The notes under the pieces were generated by a model. The model saw only the letters and a program-made list of their open reading frames with translations, did no database searches and was not told the origin of the DNA. From the NCBI GenBank assembly GCA_004154925.1, contig QJNS01000239.1:1-64000 (forward strand): a stretch of DNA of 64,000 bases. Reading direction: 5' to 3'. Shown here piece after piece: positions 1 to 11,742 of the stretch (the first letter of the stretch is position 1; each line of letters starts with the position of its first letter). The stretch is from Monosporascus cannonballus. Taxonomy: Eukaryota; Ascomycota; Sordariomycetes; Xylariales. A program made the position numbers and the translations under genes.

Positions 1-88
<88 letters not shown>
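1..88. repeat. poly-C homopolymer at contig end
   Basis: The first 88 bases are all C. The fungal telomere repeat (CCCTAA on this strand at a left end) is absent, so this is not a normal chromosome end. A homopolymer of this length at the very first base of a sequence most likely reflects an assembly or sequencing artefact. I infer that the contig simply stops here. Confidence 0.9.
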
Positions 89-89
<1 letters not shown>

Positions 90-791
90 AGGGCGATGGG
101 CGACTCGGCCGTCGGTCAGGCTCTGTATTTGCAGCACTGCATGGTACGGCGTTGAAGAGAAGGCTCTTGGGAATGCTTTCGGGGAATGTGACGGCGTTCA
201 CGAAATGATGTTTTCTCGCACACAATTGAAGAAAATGCCAGGCTCTGCTTTCGGGGGGTATATTCCAAATCATGAGAGGAAAACTGGAGCTATGATTGTC
301 TTGCCTCCCTTATGCGCTGGACAACATATTGTACGGTTCTACCGGTGTTAGAGCGAAGTTCGTTGCTATTACCGCTAGAGGCCTTGCGCCATACATCCTC
401 CTGACAGAAAGGCCAGATGCTCAAAGCATGGCTCGATCCAATCCTAGCTGGGTCTAGGCTGTTCTAGGAAGATAATACAATATCTCAAGAAGTTGAGATC
501 TTCAAAGCTCGTAAAATGTCTTGACGCTCACGAATTCAAATGTCAGAGAAACATCACGGCGATTGAGTTCTTATTTTTATTTTTCTGTAGTACTGTCGAA
601 CAGAGAACGCCCTATGTATATCAATCTGACCCAGCAACATATAAAGTAAACCCAAGGCACAAGTCCCGTCACGACAAGGAGGGCCAAGCGAGAAGGCACC
701 AACATGAAACAAAGGGACACAGTAATTCATTCCTGTTCTCCAACGAGACCCTACCAAAGGGATCACTTCCAACTCCACTCCCCATCCTGTC
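89..791. other. intergenic / unassigned, normal base composition
   Basis: This stretch has ordinary composition and no RIP-type decay. Open frames occur on both strands, including one of 173 codons on the plus strand from 493, but that frame lies opposite the last exon of the TMEM14-like gene and shows no recognisable motif. The part just below 792 is the probable 3' untranslated region of that gene. I see no supportable gene here. Confidence 0.5.
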
Positions 792-1302
792 CTACAAGCT
801 CTTCCTGAACGCATTGCCGAACATGACCATGCCGAAGACGGAGATCACGCTGAGCACGGTGGGCACGGGCTTCCCGAGGCGGACGGCCCGGGGGATCGAG
901 GAGCCCCCCAGCACAACCGAGGCCAGGAGCGCCAACTCGACGCCCCAGGGCTGCCGGCTCTGGATGCGATACCCGCCCAGGCCGTCTTTTGGCGTGAGCG
1001 CGCGGGTTAGTTAAGCTTGGCTATTGAGTTCCTATGCGCTTATAGAGGCGGGGGACGGGGGGCCAGCGTAGTGTTAAGGGTGATCGACGGTGGTGGCGGT
1101 GGTATTTAGCGTCACTTACACAAGAGACCGACAGTCAGCCCGGCGGCGATCGAGGGCACGGAGCCCGTCTTGACGAAGCCCATGGTGCCGCCGCTGGCTG
1201 TCAGGGCGCCCAGGGCGTATGCGATGTTCTGCAGACTCTGTGATGACGTCAGTAGCTGGCCCGGCTGGTACTTGACCCGGCGCTCGCCGGTTGACTTGCC
1301 AT
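792..1302 (-). CDS. TMEM14 / UPF0136 family small membrane protein, three exons
   Basis: Spliced minus-strand gene. Proposed exons are 1302-1300 (ATG only), 1237-1120 and 985-792, giving 104 residues, the usual size for the family (Pfam Tmemb_14). The second intron (1119-986) is clear: donor GTAAGT, branch site CTAAC, acceptor AAAAG. It joins the frame so that 'GLTVGLL' runs into 'YGLGGYRIQ'. Family hallmarks are visible: 'GGTMGFVKTGSVPSIAAG' in the first half, then 'ELALLASVVLGGSSIPRA' and a C-terminal hydrophobic stretch ending in 'FRKSL'. Three or four short hydrophobic segments are expected. The 5' end is less certain. I chose ATG at 1302 (context CACAATGG) with a 62-nt GC-AG intron (GCAAGT to CACAG), because it is the option I found that keeps phase and gives a compact N-terminus; an open frame also runs up to 1387. 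Vertebrate TMEM14C is a mitochondrial inner-membrane protein needed for haem synthesis; the fungal role is not settled. Family call strong, start moderate. Confidence 0.85.
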
Positions 1303-1786
1303 TGTGACCGGTGAGAGATACTGTAAAGAACTCGGACGTTGGTGTTGGTAAGTATGCGTAGCAGAGTCTCTGCGATTGGCACGTCAATAGGTAGCGAGAA
1401 GCTTCCTTAGCGCGTCTGGGGTTATCTCAAAGTGGCCTCAATTTCGATGCTGGGCTATTTGCGGCGAACCAGCCAGAGTCCCCAGATTTCTCCGGATCTC
1501 CGGATGACCTACGTTATCGATAACTATAGAAGTAAGCGAACCACTTGCCCTTTGGGGATTTTGAAGAAGCCTGGGGTATTCTCGTCAGTGGTTCGTCTAG
1601 ACCCACGTGAGGAGAGTCCAAAATGGCGGTACTAGTAGTCTTTTCCAGCTAGAGAGACCGGCATGTACCATGAATAATCGTATACAATAGATCTATAGTC
1701 TGACCACTCGAGCTCCATGCTTTCTTTGCCATCGCATTCGTAGCCCAAGCCGTGCAATTTGGATGGATTTCAGGCTTCCCTGCGCC
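1303..1786. other. intergenic, 5' region of the TMEM14-like gene
   Basis: Normal composition. It must hold the promoter and 5' leader of the minus-strand TMEM14-like gene and the 3' end of the minus-strand F-box pseudogene. On the minus strand a pyrimidine-rich tract ending in TTTACAG lies just upstream of the proposed ATG and could be the acceptor of a leader intron. I see no convincing gene. Confidence 0.4.
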
Positions 1787-3345
1787 TTACTGTCCCTCCT
1801 TGTACGCCCCTTCGGTCATAATTTGGTGTAGAGAAGTCTCGTTCCACAAGTGAGATTTCAAAACCAGATGCTTGATTATGTGGTGTCTTCCCCTGGACCG
1901 CGGCGGCTCGAGGTGTATCGTTTCCGCCTCAAGGCCATGTCGACTGCCGTGTGTATCAGCAACTTCAGCCCAAGCCGACCTAGCTTTTTGCGTGAGCAGG
2001 GCATTCCATGTACTGAGGAGTTGAATTCGCGGGTGTCGTCGCGTCTTCCGTCGCTCGTACCGGAATATGCTCTGACCATACGGCGAATGGTAATCCCACA
2101 ACTCCATGATGTCGAGGTTGGGCATCTTGAGCGCAGCAGCTGCTGCCGTTTGAATCATGTGATCATAATTGGCGAATGGCATGAGCTGCTGGGACGTCAT
2201 GGACAAATACTTGAGATTTGGCCATCCCAACTCGTACCTCACGGGTATGATGGGCTGCCCGCCCCAAAATTGATCGAAGAAATGTCTGGCATCTACGTTA
2301 TAGGTAGCGTGCAGTTCCTCGAATTGCCAGCTTGTTCTTGCGAGATCAAGGCCCAATGCCGCCATACACTCCCTTTCCCGCCCCGAATGATAGGGTAATG
2401 TGTCATAATCTTCGGAAATGGACACTCGTTTTAAGGTTCTGTTCCGCGTCTGGAACACATTTAGGAATAAAGTGTGGTTCTCCATGTCACGCCCCCAGCG
2501 GCCATCGCCTTTACTGGTTCTGATGCCGCGCCAGGTTTCATATCCGAGATTTTCTAGACGGGTCAAGGCCTTGAAGGTGGGCTGTAGGCCTCTAGGTATG
2601 GAGAAAGCTCGAAAGAACTGCCGACGAATAACCAGGGAATTGACTATACTCACCCGTGGGAGCACCCTCCCTACTTTTCTGGCTGCTTTCAAGTCCAAGC
2701 TGAGACCTCTGTAGCCTCCAGATAGCCTCAGCTTGGCATTGTCGGCCATTCTGGCCCTTCTCCCAAACTTCCTGCTCCAGCCATGAGCGAGATCGAGTGG
2801 CCGCTTTTCCGGGAATACCATTTCCGAACTCCAAGCAGTATCATTGATTCGGAAGCCAAGTTCTTTCGCGAAGTGTTCCGGATCGCTCGGCGAGTGTACG
2901 CTAAGCTCCAAAGTCAGTCCTATGGGGCTTACTTCATTTCCATTTTTGTTGTTCCATTCGGATAAGGCCTTAAAGAGGTCCCAAAGAGCGTTGGTGAATG
3001 TGATATGGTTGATCTCTTTCTCATATGTCGATTCTTGTTGATCGCACCTCTCACAGTCGTATTCGGGCAGTTCCAGTCGCAGCCAAATCCATTCCAGCAA
3101 GGGCCTGCGGCGGCCTTGCACAACCCTGTGGAAATCATTGATGTCTGTTTGATGCAAAATGAGGCGCTGGAAGGTGATCATTTCGAAGAATACCTACCAT
3201 TCTCGACATACAGCTGCGCAGGACGATAAACCCCACGATGAAGAACGCTTCTTCGAATTTCGATCCTTTTTGCGTCTTCCCTCGTACCGCTTCGACTCTG
3301 ACACATATTTGAAAACAAAGTAGCCGTAGCTCCGGTGCCTGCCGC
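1787..3345 (-). pseudogene. F-box / DUF6546-type protein, interrupted by a nonsense codon and an apparent frameshift
   Basis: A 464-codon open frame (1787-3181, minus) matches my recollection of the large DUF6546 family of fungal F-box proteins: 'FQRLILHQTDINDFHRVVQG', then 'WLRLELPEYDCERC', an 'LTLELSVHSPSDPEHF' segment and a C-terminus ending 'VLKSHLWNETSLHQIM'. Its apparent Met start is internal. The same frame continues upstream as 'SSSWGLSSCAAVCREW', then a TAG stop, then 'VFFE' before the Met at 3181. This is the family's F-box end, in which Gln is expected at the stop (CAG to TAG). Further upstream 'APELRLL', the typical F-box start, lies in another frame near 3341-3320, implying a frameshift or an unrecognised intron. 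The gene sits next to RIP-degraded DNA, and CAG to TAG fits RIP leakage. Alternatives are a sequencing error or an unusual intron. These proteins are thought to be SCF-type adaptors; this copy is probably dead. Confidence 0.75.
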
Positions 3346-4159
3346 GACCAGTACTGGCTAGGCATCTGGTTGATGCCTTCCAAGGTCAATATTGATATCA
3401 ACGTCGGCTTCTTTTCTTCTTCTATTTTTAATATTTCTTTCCCCCATTCCATATTGGATGCCATCTATTGGTTGGAATAGAGGCATTGGCGCCCTACACC
3501 ACTTGTATATATATATAGATGTATAGCCCTCCCCAGTCGGAGGCCGGTTACTTAAATAGAATTTAACGGGTATTTATTCTATCTTACACAGGTTATAAGC
3601 TCGGCTTCGCCGAAATTACTTTCTTTAATTAAGGAATTTCTTTTTCGGAAATTAACTTTCGTTTTAATTTTTATTTTATTAAAACTTTTTTACGTTATAG
3701 ATATTATTTAATAGCAGCTACAAATTTAATAGCTATTAAAAATTATTATTATTTTTATAATTTATAGTTTTCTAATTATATTATATAAAAAATTATTGCG
3801 ATTCAAGAATTGAAAAATTTCGATGTAATATTAATAAAATAAATATTAATATTAAATATTTTCTTAAATTTAAAAATAGTTCCGTTTATTTTAATATTTA
3901 TCGTTTTTAACTCATGCGGGGTTTTTTTAATTTATAACAGCTTTTATTCAGATAAATGCTTGAAAAACGTTTTAAATTTTAATTAATTTTTTTACTTAGG
4001 TAATTTTTTATTGCTTAATTTAATTACTAAAAAGTTAAATCCAATCGTTAAAGTACTAAAACTTTTAAGTAGAAAACTTTTACTATTTATTTATATTACG
4101 ACCTAATAAGGTGCGGCTATAGAAAACGGTGGCAACAGGAATTTAAGAGCTAAATAAGC
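3346..4159. other. transition into RIP-degraded AT-rich DNA
   Basis: Composition is normal to about 3540 and then drops abruptly to very AT-rich DNA. A short TA microsatellite lies near 3505-3520. From about 3600 to 4159 the sequence has no usable frame and looks like RIP-mutated repeat remnant. It is the left flank into which Gypsy element 1 inserted; the 5-bp target duplication starts at 4160. Confidence 0.6.
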
Positions 4160-4164
4160 CAAGC

Positions 4165-4586
4165 TGTAACGAACCTGTCATACATCCACCTGGAGGTATG
4201 AGCAGTATCCGAAATGGGGTCTTGATTTGCAGGTAACAATAAGGCGAGGAATAATTTACTAAGGGTCTATTCGTTAAAAAGATTTAAAGACTTTTCTCTC
4301 AACTAAAGAACCGTACAATTACCTCTGGATTAAAAACTTAGATTAATAGCTAAAAAGCGAAACTAAGTAGGTACTATTTATATAAAAAACCGATTTATTA
4401 TATATTCTAATTTCCAAAGTAAATGTATCGTAGATCTATATAATTTATGTAATTTAGCACCAGATCACCTAAATTATTTAAATCACTTTTAAAGCCAAAC
4501 CTTTCTATCCGTAATTTAACCGTGGCGGATCGCATTAGGCCTTAAAAGTTGGTCTTTTCGAAATAAAAACCTTTGTTCCTATAACA
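4165..4586 (-). repeat. 3' LTR of Gypsy element 1
   Basis: 422 bp, matching 11058-11479 along its whole length with mostly transition differences. On the plus strand it starts TGTAACGA and ends CTATAACA. The preceding CAAGC (4160-4164) is the target duplication. It keeps more C and G than the right-hand copy. Confidence 0.9.
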
Positions 4587-4601
4587 TTATTTCCCCTTTC
4601 C
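4587..4601 (-). other. polypurine tract of Gypsy element 1
   Basis: On the minus strand this reads GGAAAGGGGAAATAA, directly abutting the TGTT start of the 3' LTR. This is the primer site for plus-strand DNA synthesis and fixes the element's orientation as minus. Confidence 0.8.
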
Positions 4602-4879
4602 AAGGATTTTTGTCCCAAAGATAAAAACCGTAAGTCGCTACCTTAATTTATTAAAAAAAGTTAAAAATATTCCAATTAACTTTATTATAATAGGACGTAT
4701 TTAGAAAAAAAAGAAAAAACCTCGTTTAAATTAACGCAACTTTTGCGATATTTACACTAAATTAATTAAAAAATTCGGAACCAAAACCTTTATTTATTTT
4801 AACTGTATCCGTTTTAACGAAAAGAATTATTTTTACGCATTGGATTACTCGAATTGCAATTATTATATCCGTTACTAAC

Positions 4880-5340
4880 GCCTTTTTTATAACGTTTTAA
4901 CGATAAACTCCTTAAAAAAATAAACGAAATACAAAAGCGTTTACAAAAAAAATAACGCGAAATTAAAGATAACTTCCTGGCTTATCAAAAAACTGCTAAA
5001 AAAAAACTAAACGAATTGCGACGCCGGCAAAACGAAAAATCGAAAAAATTCGTTAAGAAATTAAGGCGACTGCGGCTATAACAGGACTTTCTTAAAAAGA
5101 AAACGGTAAAATTATTAAAAGAAAATCTAGAATTAAATTAATTAGAAAAACAGGAAAAAATGGAAAAAAAGTAACGTTACGTAGATACGGAATAAGTACA
5201 GCTTATTTTTGAAATGGACGCTATTATAAAAACGTCGGTTTCCTTCAACTAAAGCACCGCAAAATTAAATTTAAGCGGGGGACCGTTATCGCCTACAACC
5301 TTAGCCGCACTGAAAATAATCGGTCAGAATTCTAGCGATA
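4880..5340 (+). pseudogene. antisense coiled-coil ORF inside Gypsy element 1, RIP-degraded
   Basis: Between the end of pol and the 3' LTR, the plus strand (antisense to gag-pol) holds a continuous charged reading frame interrupted only by TAA/TAG codons, most of which would be Gln before C-to-T change. Readable pieces are 'RFNDKLLKKINEIQKRLQKK', 'LAYQKTAKKKLNELRRRQ', 'KKFVKKLRRLRL', 'QDFLKKKTVKLLKENLELN' and 'VQLIFEMDAII'. The Leu/Lys/Glu/Arg pattern predicts a long coiled coil, and the order 'RRLRLQQDFL' resembles C-terminal tails of hypothetical proteins common in fungal repeats. It is too consistent to be a chance shadow of pol. I do not recognise a function. It could be an antisense accessory gene of the retrotransposon or a fragment of a captured gene. 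Confidence 0.55.
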
Positions 5341-5849
5341 AAACGTCTTAATTAAGTCCATCGTATTCGTTAAATGGTTAAATAAGTTTTACGTATTTTT
5401 TTATGTAAGTATTTTTTATTTAATTAAGTATTGGATTTTATTTTTAATTATTCTGGAATCCAGTATTTGTTCGATTTCGTATTCGTTAAAGTTTTTTTCA
5501 CGTTCCAGGTTTATTTTTAATAAGGCGTTTTTAGGTGCTAGTTTAAGCAAAAAAAATGTAAAAAATAAGGTATATTTTTATATTTTTGAGTAATAACAGT
5601 CGGTAGCTAATTTTGGAAATAACTTTTTTAATTTTAAACGGGCTAAATTTTTTAAAATCGAATTTGTTATTAAGTTTTTTCGTTTTAATCTATAAGATAT
5701 TTAAAATTACATTTTATTTTTGGCGTAATAAGTAAACCTTATTTCCTTTTGCTAAAATTAATCCCTTAATTCTTTTCTTTTATAATATTAAATTATCCGT
5801 TATTAAAGGAATCGCAATTTATTTTGGAAATAAACCTGGATCGTTTTGA

Positions 5850-8800
5850 TTTTTGTCGTTAATATTTTTGCTCTTAAGGTAATCGTAATAATTTTTGGTA
5901 CTTTATTAAACGGTTATTTGGGTCGTTTTGTTTTTGCGTTATATCCGTATATAGCTATATAGGGAAATATGCCTATATTTTTATTAATAAATATGTTATA
6001 AACGATTTGTACCAATAATAAAAATTTTACCCAATTATTCTGTTAGTAATTAACGTAATTTCGAAAATATTATTCCAAAATTTAATTAAATCGTTTTATT
6101 TATTTATCCGCTTAAAAATAATACGTTATTAAGAATTTAAGTTTAATACCGATTTGTTTAAAAAAGCTAGTACTAAACTTTAAAGTAAAAAGCGTATTTT
6201 TGTCAAAAATAATCTTTTCTAGTATTTCATATTTATTTAAATAATATTTAATAAAAACGTAAACCAATTATTCTGCCGTTGCGTTCCTTTTAAAAGATAA
6301 AAAATACCTATATTTAATAAGTCTGTCGACAATCACCCAAATTCCGTCGTATGCAACTTTAATAACTGGATTTTTAAATCGAGAAAAGCTAATAATAAAA
6401 TCCCAAATTATAATATTTTATGCCTTATTTAAAATATTCGTAAGTTATAATAACCCGTAAGGCTTATGGAGTACTACTTTGGCCTTATTACAAATATTGC
6501 AGTTTTTGATTACCTTTTTAATTAAACGACGTAATTTAGGGAAATTATATTTTTTTTGTAACCGTCGGGTAATCTTAAAAATTCTTTAATATCCGTATAA
6601 TAGGTTTTTATGGAATTCCCTTACGAATTATTCCTATTAATCCTTTGGAACATAAATTTTGCTATAATACAGTAATTAATTTTTTAATTACCCCTTTACC
6701 TATTGCACCTTTTTCTGTTTTTTTTTGTCATAAAAATTCCGGAACCGTATCAAAAATTCGGGGGATAACTTTTTCAAAATTTCGTATAACTATATTATGT
6801 TATTTTGGTTATATTATAACATTTATATGTTTCTTTTAGAAACTTTAAAATCGTAATTGCCTTTACGATTAAAAATATCCGCCTAGATATTTTTTTTAAT
6901 GTAATATATTTTAAAGTTAAATTTTGACAAAGAAATTATCTAAATCTTATATTTTTATTTAATTTTTATATTTTTATAAATCGGGTAAAGTTTTTGTAAT
7001 CGGAATAAATATCGAAAGATTTTTTCGGTTCATTAAAGAAAAGTTTTTATTCTTTAAAAGCGTTAATAATCGCCAACAACTCCTTATCGTAAATTAGGTA
7101 TCTAAATTCTGCATTTCGAAATATTTTTAAATAATATGTTACTAGGTATTATTTGTTATTATCCTTTAATTATTTTAAAACGGCATTTAATATATAATCT
7201 AAAATATCCGTCTTTAGGGGTTTCCTTTTATCGGCATTAAGTAATCTTATTATAAGTTTATTAATAATTACATTTTTCAAAATCTAAAATACTTTTTTTT
7301 GTTTTTTTAGAAATTTAAACTTTTTTCCTATATATTTTTTAATAGTAAATTTCGTTAATGGCTTAATTATATTTCCGTATCCCTTAATTAAGCTACGTAC
7401 ATAACCCGTAAATCCTAAAATTTACCGGATATTTATAACGGTTACCTTATTAAAAATAGGCCAATCCTTAATTACTTTTATTTTAAAACGTTAAATCTAA
7501 ATTTAACCGGTGGTAAAAATATATCTTAAAAAATTTAGCTTTTACGTATGCCATATACTTTTGGCTGGGTTAACTCGGATATTTGCCTTATTTAACGTTT
7601 AGAGCACTTAGGCGACTTATTTTTTGTACTTTTTTAAAATCTCGGAATAAATGAAAATATCGTCGAGGTAGACAAATATAAATTTGTCCAGAAATTTTCT
7701 AAGCGTAATTATAATTAGGCGTTAAAATTAGCAAAGGCATTAATAAGTCCTATAAGCATTACTTTGTATTCGTAAAATTTATATATCGTCCTAAATACCG
7801 TTTTCCATTTTTTTCCTTTGGCTATTTTAATATAATAATAATTATTTCGGAAATTAAATACTATAAACCATTTTATTTTATTAACGTTCTTTTTTAACGT
7901 ATTTATAAAGGTTAAAAAATATCCATTCTTAATCGTAATATCGTTTAACTATTTATAATCGATCATTTTTCTAAAAACCAAATTTCCGTTTTCATTAATT
8001 TTTTACTTTTTATCTTTAATTTTTGGCACCATAAAAACAGGATGTCCAACAGGAAAATCAAAAAGTTAAATATATTTTCTTTTTAAGTTAAGTTACATAT
8101 TTTTCTATAAAACCTTTAATTTATTAAGATTTATGTAATAAATTTTGTAAAATTTAAGATAATGCCCTTTTTTAATAGGTATTTTGTAATCTTATTAGCT
8201 ATAAGGTAGTAATTCGTAATTTTTTCTATTTTTGAATAATTTCTTAAATCGTCGGTATTTAGATAGTACTATCGAAAATTAATTTGCAATCTGGATTTTC
8301 TTAATAATATAGCAAATTCCTTAATTATTTTTCTCGGGTAATTTTCGTTTTGGTTCCCATGAAAGTATTTAATTTTTTTAGTTAATACGTAAATTACTAA
8401 ATTTAAGCTATGGTATTCCCAGGATAATATCGTATCCGGAAATATCGACAATATTTAGCGAAATCCATTCTTAATATCCTTAAATCCGTATTAGGAATTT
8501 CTTAATTTCCCGTAAAATTCGTCCGTTTTCGTACGTAAATAAATTTCCGTTTACTGTACGTAATTTATATAATTTTAATTTATATTTTCAAAAAATTTAA
8601 TATTTTTCTACCATTATAAGAAAAATAAATTTTTTTTCGGTTCTTAAATCGATTATAACTTTAAACGTTTTGTTTTTATATCGTAAAGGAATTTCGATCT
8701 AGTTACATAATCCCTTTATTACCTTACATAAGGTTTTATATGTTAAAGCTTTTCGATACCTTATTTTCGAAAACCTTTATCGTTTTTTAATTAATATAGT

Positions 8801-8900
8801 TTACTTACGAAAAAGCGTTTCCATTCTCGAACTTTCTTAGCCGCATACTTGGTACAATAGTTATCCTTACACTTATACCATTTCTTCCTGCCCAACTGGC
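5850..8900 (-). pseudogene. pol (protease-RT-RNase H-integrase) of Gypsy element 1
   Basis: Minus-strand dead polyprotein. Reverse transcriptase is shown by 'FIFVYLDDIFIYS' (7650-7680), where the YxDD catalytic pair survives. Integrase is shown by the zinc-binding 'NCNICNKAKVVLHKPYG' (about 6430-6560) and the core segments 'WDFI', 'YDGIWVIVDRLIKY' and 'KRNATAE' (about 6250-6420). RNase H should lie near 6900-7350. Upstream, near 8830-8900, 'KWYKCKDNYCTKY' may be a remnant of a gag zinc-binding motif. Stops are spread throughout, so there is no functional product. Confidence 0.8.
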
Positions 8901-11057
8901 ATCCGAAAATAATCGTTCTTTTCTGGCTTATCTTTTAGTTTTATACCTTTTAAATTATAAGGTCGAAAAGGTATACCTCCGAAAAAAATATTCCCATATT
9001 TAGGAGCTCGTATTAAATGCAAAACATCGGGGTGTAACATAAATATTTTTGCGATATAGCTTTTCGACTCCATTCTGAATTAAAATATAAATAACAAAAC
9101 CTGGGGTATTCTGGCTATCGGGGGGTTTTTATACATTCGTATATATTATCTGGTTCGGTAAATGTTTTTTCGTCCTATCTAGGCCAAAAATTATTATTTT
9201 CTTTAATTTTAAAATGAACGGAATAATCGTTGCAGTAACAAGTAATAAAATATAACAGGTTATAAAAATTTACCGGTGGTGTTTTCCGGTAAATAGTACA
9301 TTTTGGAAACTCGTAAAACTCCAAAAACAACCGTCCATAATTACTAATATCTAGTCGAAATTAACTTTCCTTTATATGTATTTTATATTTTTTAAAATTA
9401 AGGTAATATTAGCATCCTAGCTTTATAGCTATTTTAAAAACTATTTATCCCGGGTAATATTTGTAAGCTTTAATTTTAAAATTCTGGCAAGTAAAATAAT
9501 TTTTATATTTTAGGTTATTATTCTGAATTTAAATAATTATGGCAATAATAAATTCTGGCTGGGAAAAAATCAAACTAATTTCTTTCTCCTTTTTTTCTAC
9601 CTTACTATTTATTTCTTATTTAATTATTTTGACTTTTTTCTGGGATTAAGGAATTCCTCCTTTTTTAAAGTTCCTTTTAGCAAAAAAGCGATATTCGTTT
9701 TTGAAATACCTCTTTTTGCTATAATTAAAACATTTTACTTTAAACTTGTTTTTCTTGGGCTCCTTCGAAACAGTACTTGCTTTTTTCTGAAGCTTACCCT
9801 TATTCTTTTTAATTCGGTTATTAGAACTTTTATCATTACTTCGTCTGCCGGTCCCTTTCTTTTCGAAATACTAATTAAAAGTACGGCGGTTGGTAATAAT
9901 AACCTTATCGGTATATTTTGCAAAAATTTTTATTTTGGGTTCCATATATAACTTATCCTTAACCAAAGGTTTTAAGCCGTTATAATAAAAATAAAATTAC
10001 GCGCTTTTTAACAAATTAACAATAATTATTAAGCGATTAAATTTAATTATATATTCGGATATTAACTTAATTTAACGAAAAAAATAAAATTACTTAATTA
10101 CATATTATTTTTTATTTAAATTTCCAAACAAAATTCGTATTTTTTCCTCGAAATATTTGTGCTTGCTGAAAATAAAATTAATTATATTTAAGGATTTTTC
10201 GGAGTAATTTTGCAAATAATTTTTCATAATTAATTCGAACTATAAAAAAACTTTTCCGGTAAATAATTAAAAAATAACTATTACTTTTTAATAATTTTTC
10301 GTCAAAGAATTTTTATAAAATTTAAGGTAAAGTTTAGCCTAAACTAGAAATCCTTCTATATCTGTAAATCTATTATAAGGTTTGGGGGAAATAGGTTTAT
10401 AACCTTTAACGTCTAGTATTCCGTAATAGCTAGGAAGTAAAATAATTCCTTCGCGTATTTGGTTTATTCCGAACAATAGCAAAGTCGAAGTTCTCTCTAA
10501 GGTTTATTTTGTTCCGAACGAAAGTGGTCGGAAACCACTTTTTTAACTTCGTCCTTTGGCGGAGCAAAATTAAAGAAAAACTGGCTTTTTTCCTTTAACG
10601 AATTAAATATTTTCTTCTTTTAGGCTTTTAACTTCTTATGCCAAAAGGTCCAGTTTTTTTTCCATAATAAGTTTTTTTTCTTTTTCTTTTAAGACCTCGG
10701 CTCCGTATTCTTCCTCAGCCTTTTCCTTAACTATCTTTTCTTCCAATTCCTCTCCCTGGATTTTGATAATATCCTTAAGAGCCGGGATAGGTTGTTATTT
10801 GGGCTGCAAAAATAATAGGCCTCCTTAAAATCGGGTAATAAAGGGTGCCATATTATTAATTAGTTGAAAAACTTTTTTAATAAGTAATAAATCGTTTAAT
10901 CTAATTATTAATTTTTCACTGGCTAATAACGGGAATTAAATATGCTATCTGTTTTCTGAACGTCGTTTTATAATATCGTCTTTATTAAATTCAGGAAAAT
11001 TTATGCCTAACTAGGCCTTAAATTATTCGTCGACTATTAATTAAGGAATTATCAAAA

Positions 11058-11479
11058 TATAATAAACTTATTATACATCTATGTGGAGATATAAACAATA
11101 TCCGAAATAAGGTTTTGATTTGCAAATAACAATAAGGCGAAAAATAATTTACTAAGGGTTTATTCGTTAAAAAGATTTAAAAATTTTTCCTTTAACTAAA
11201 AAACGGTATAATTACCTCTGGATTAAGAACTTAGATTAATGGCTAACGAACGAAATTAAGTAGGTGCTATTTATATGAAAAACCAATTTATTATATATCC
11301 TAATTTCCAAAATAAGTATGTCGTAAATCTATGTAATCTATGTAATCTAGTACCAGATTACCTAGATCACCTAAATCATTCTTAAGGCCAAACCTTTTTA
11401 TCCGTAATTTAACCGTGGCGGATCGCGCTAGGCCTTAAAGGTTGGTCTTTTCGAGACAGGAACCCTTGTTCCTGTAACA
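11058..11479 (-). repeat. 5' LTR of Gypsy element 1
   Basis: 422-bp partner of 4165-4586. The left end has decayed from TGTAACGA to TATAATAA; the right end is TGTAACA followed by target duplication CAAGC (11480-11484). In element sense this is the upstream LTR that would have carried the promoter. Confidence 0.9.
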
Positions 11480-11486
11480 CAAGCTA

Positions 11487-11742
11487 TGTAACGACTTGAT
11501 AAGATCGAACGTAAAACCTTCAAAACTAGGCCTAATAAAAATAATAAATTATAATATATAAATATATATTTTTTATAACTTAAATAAGAATAATTTATAA
11601 TAACAACTTATTGCTTAAAATATTTTGGATATTATGAAATATAATTACTTAATATATTTATTATTTATAATATTATAATATTCTTGCCCATATAAACCAG
11701 TACGACTAAGGTTTAATAGTTGGTTAAATCGCTTAGCCATCA
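11487..11742 (+). repeat. left LTR of the miniature element
   Basis: Starts TGTAACGACTTGATAAG and ends CTTAGCCATCA. It is about 90 bp shorter than the partner at 12365-12710, presumably through an internal deletion. Confidence 0.6.

Larger units (their letters stand above)
4165..11479 (-). mobile_element. Gypsy-type LTR retrotransposon 1, full length, RIP-killed
   Basis: Two 422-bp direct repeats (4165-4586 and 11058-11479) bound the element, with perfect 5-bp target duplications CAAGC at 4160-4164 and 11480-11484. Coding sense is minus: the polypurine tract lies beside the left LTR and pol reads leftward. In minus-strand order I can see a protease/gag zone (about 8900-8400), reverse transcriptase with 'VYLDDIFIYS' at about 7650-7675, and integrase with a Cys pair in 'NCNICNKAK' near 6500 followed by 'WDFI' and 'YDGIWVIVDRL'. 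The order RT before integrase identifies Gypsy/Metaviridae. All frames are broken, mainly by stops at former Gln and Trp codons and by Asp to Asn changes. A plus-strand reading frame of separate character lies between integrase and the 3' LTR (own entry). Confidence 0.9.

Noticed and set aside
1..88. Telomere
   Set aside because: The run is pure C with no CCCTAA units.
493..1014. 173-codon plus-strand open frame
   Set aside because: It lies opposite the last exon and 3' region of the TMEM14-like gene, has low-complexity basic sequence and no recognisable motif; it is a shadow frame.
1850..3041. Several plus-strand open frames of 60-182 codons
   Set aside because: All lie opposite the F-box/DUF6546 coding frame, which has clear family motifs; they are antisense shadows.
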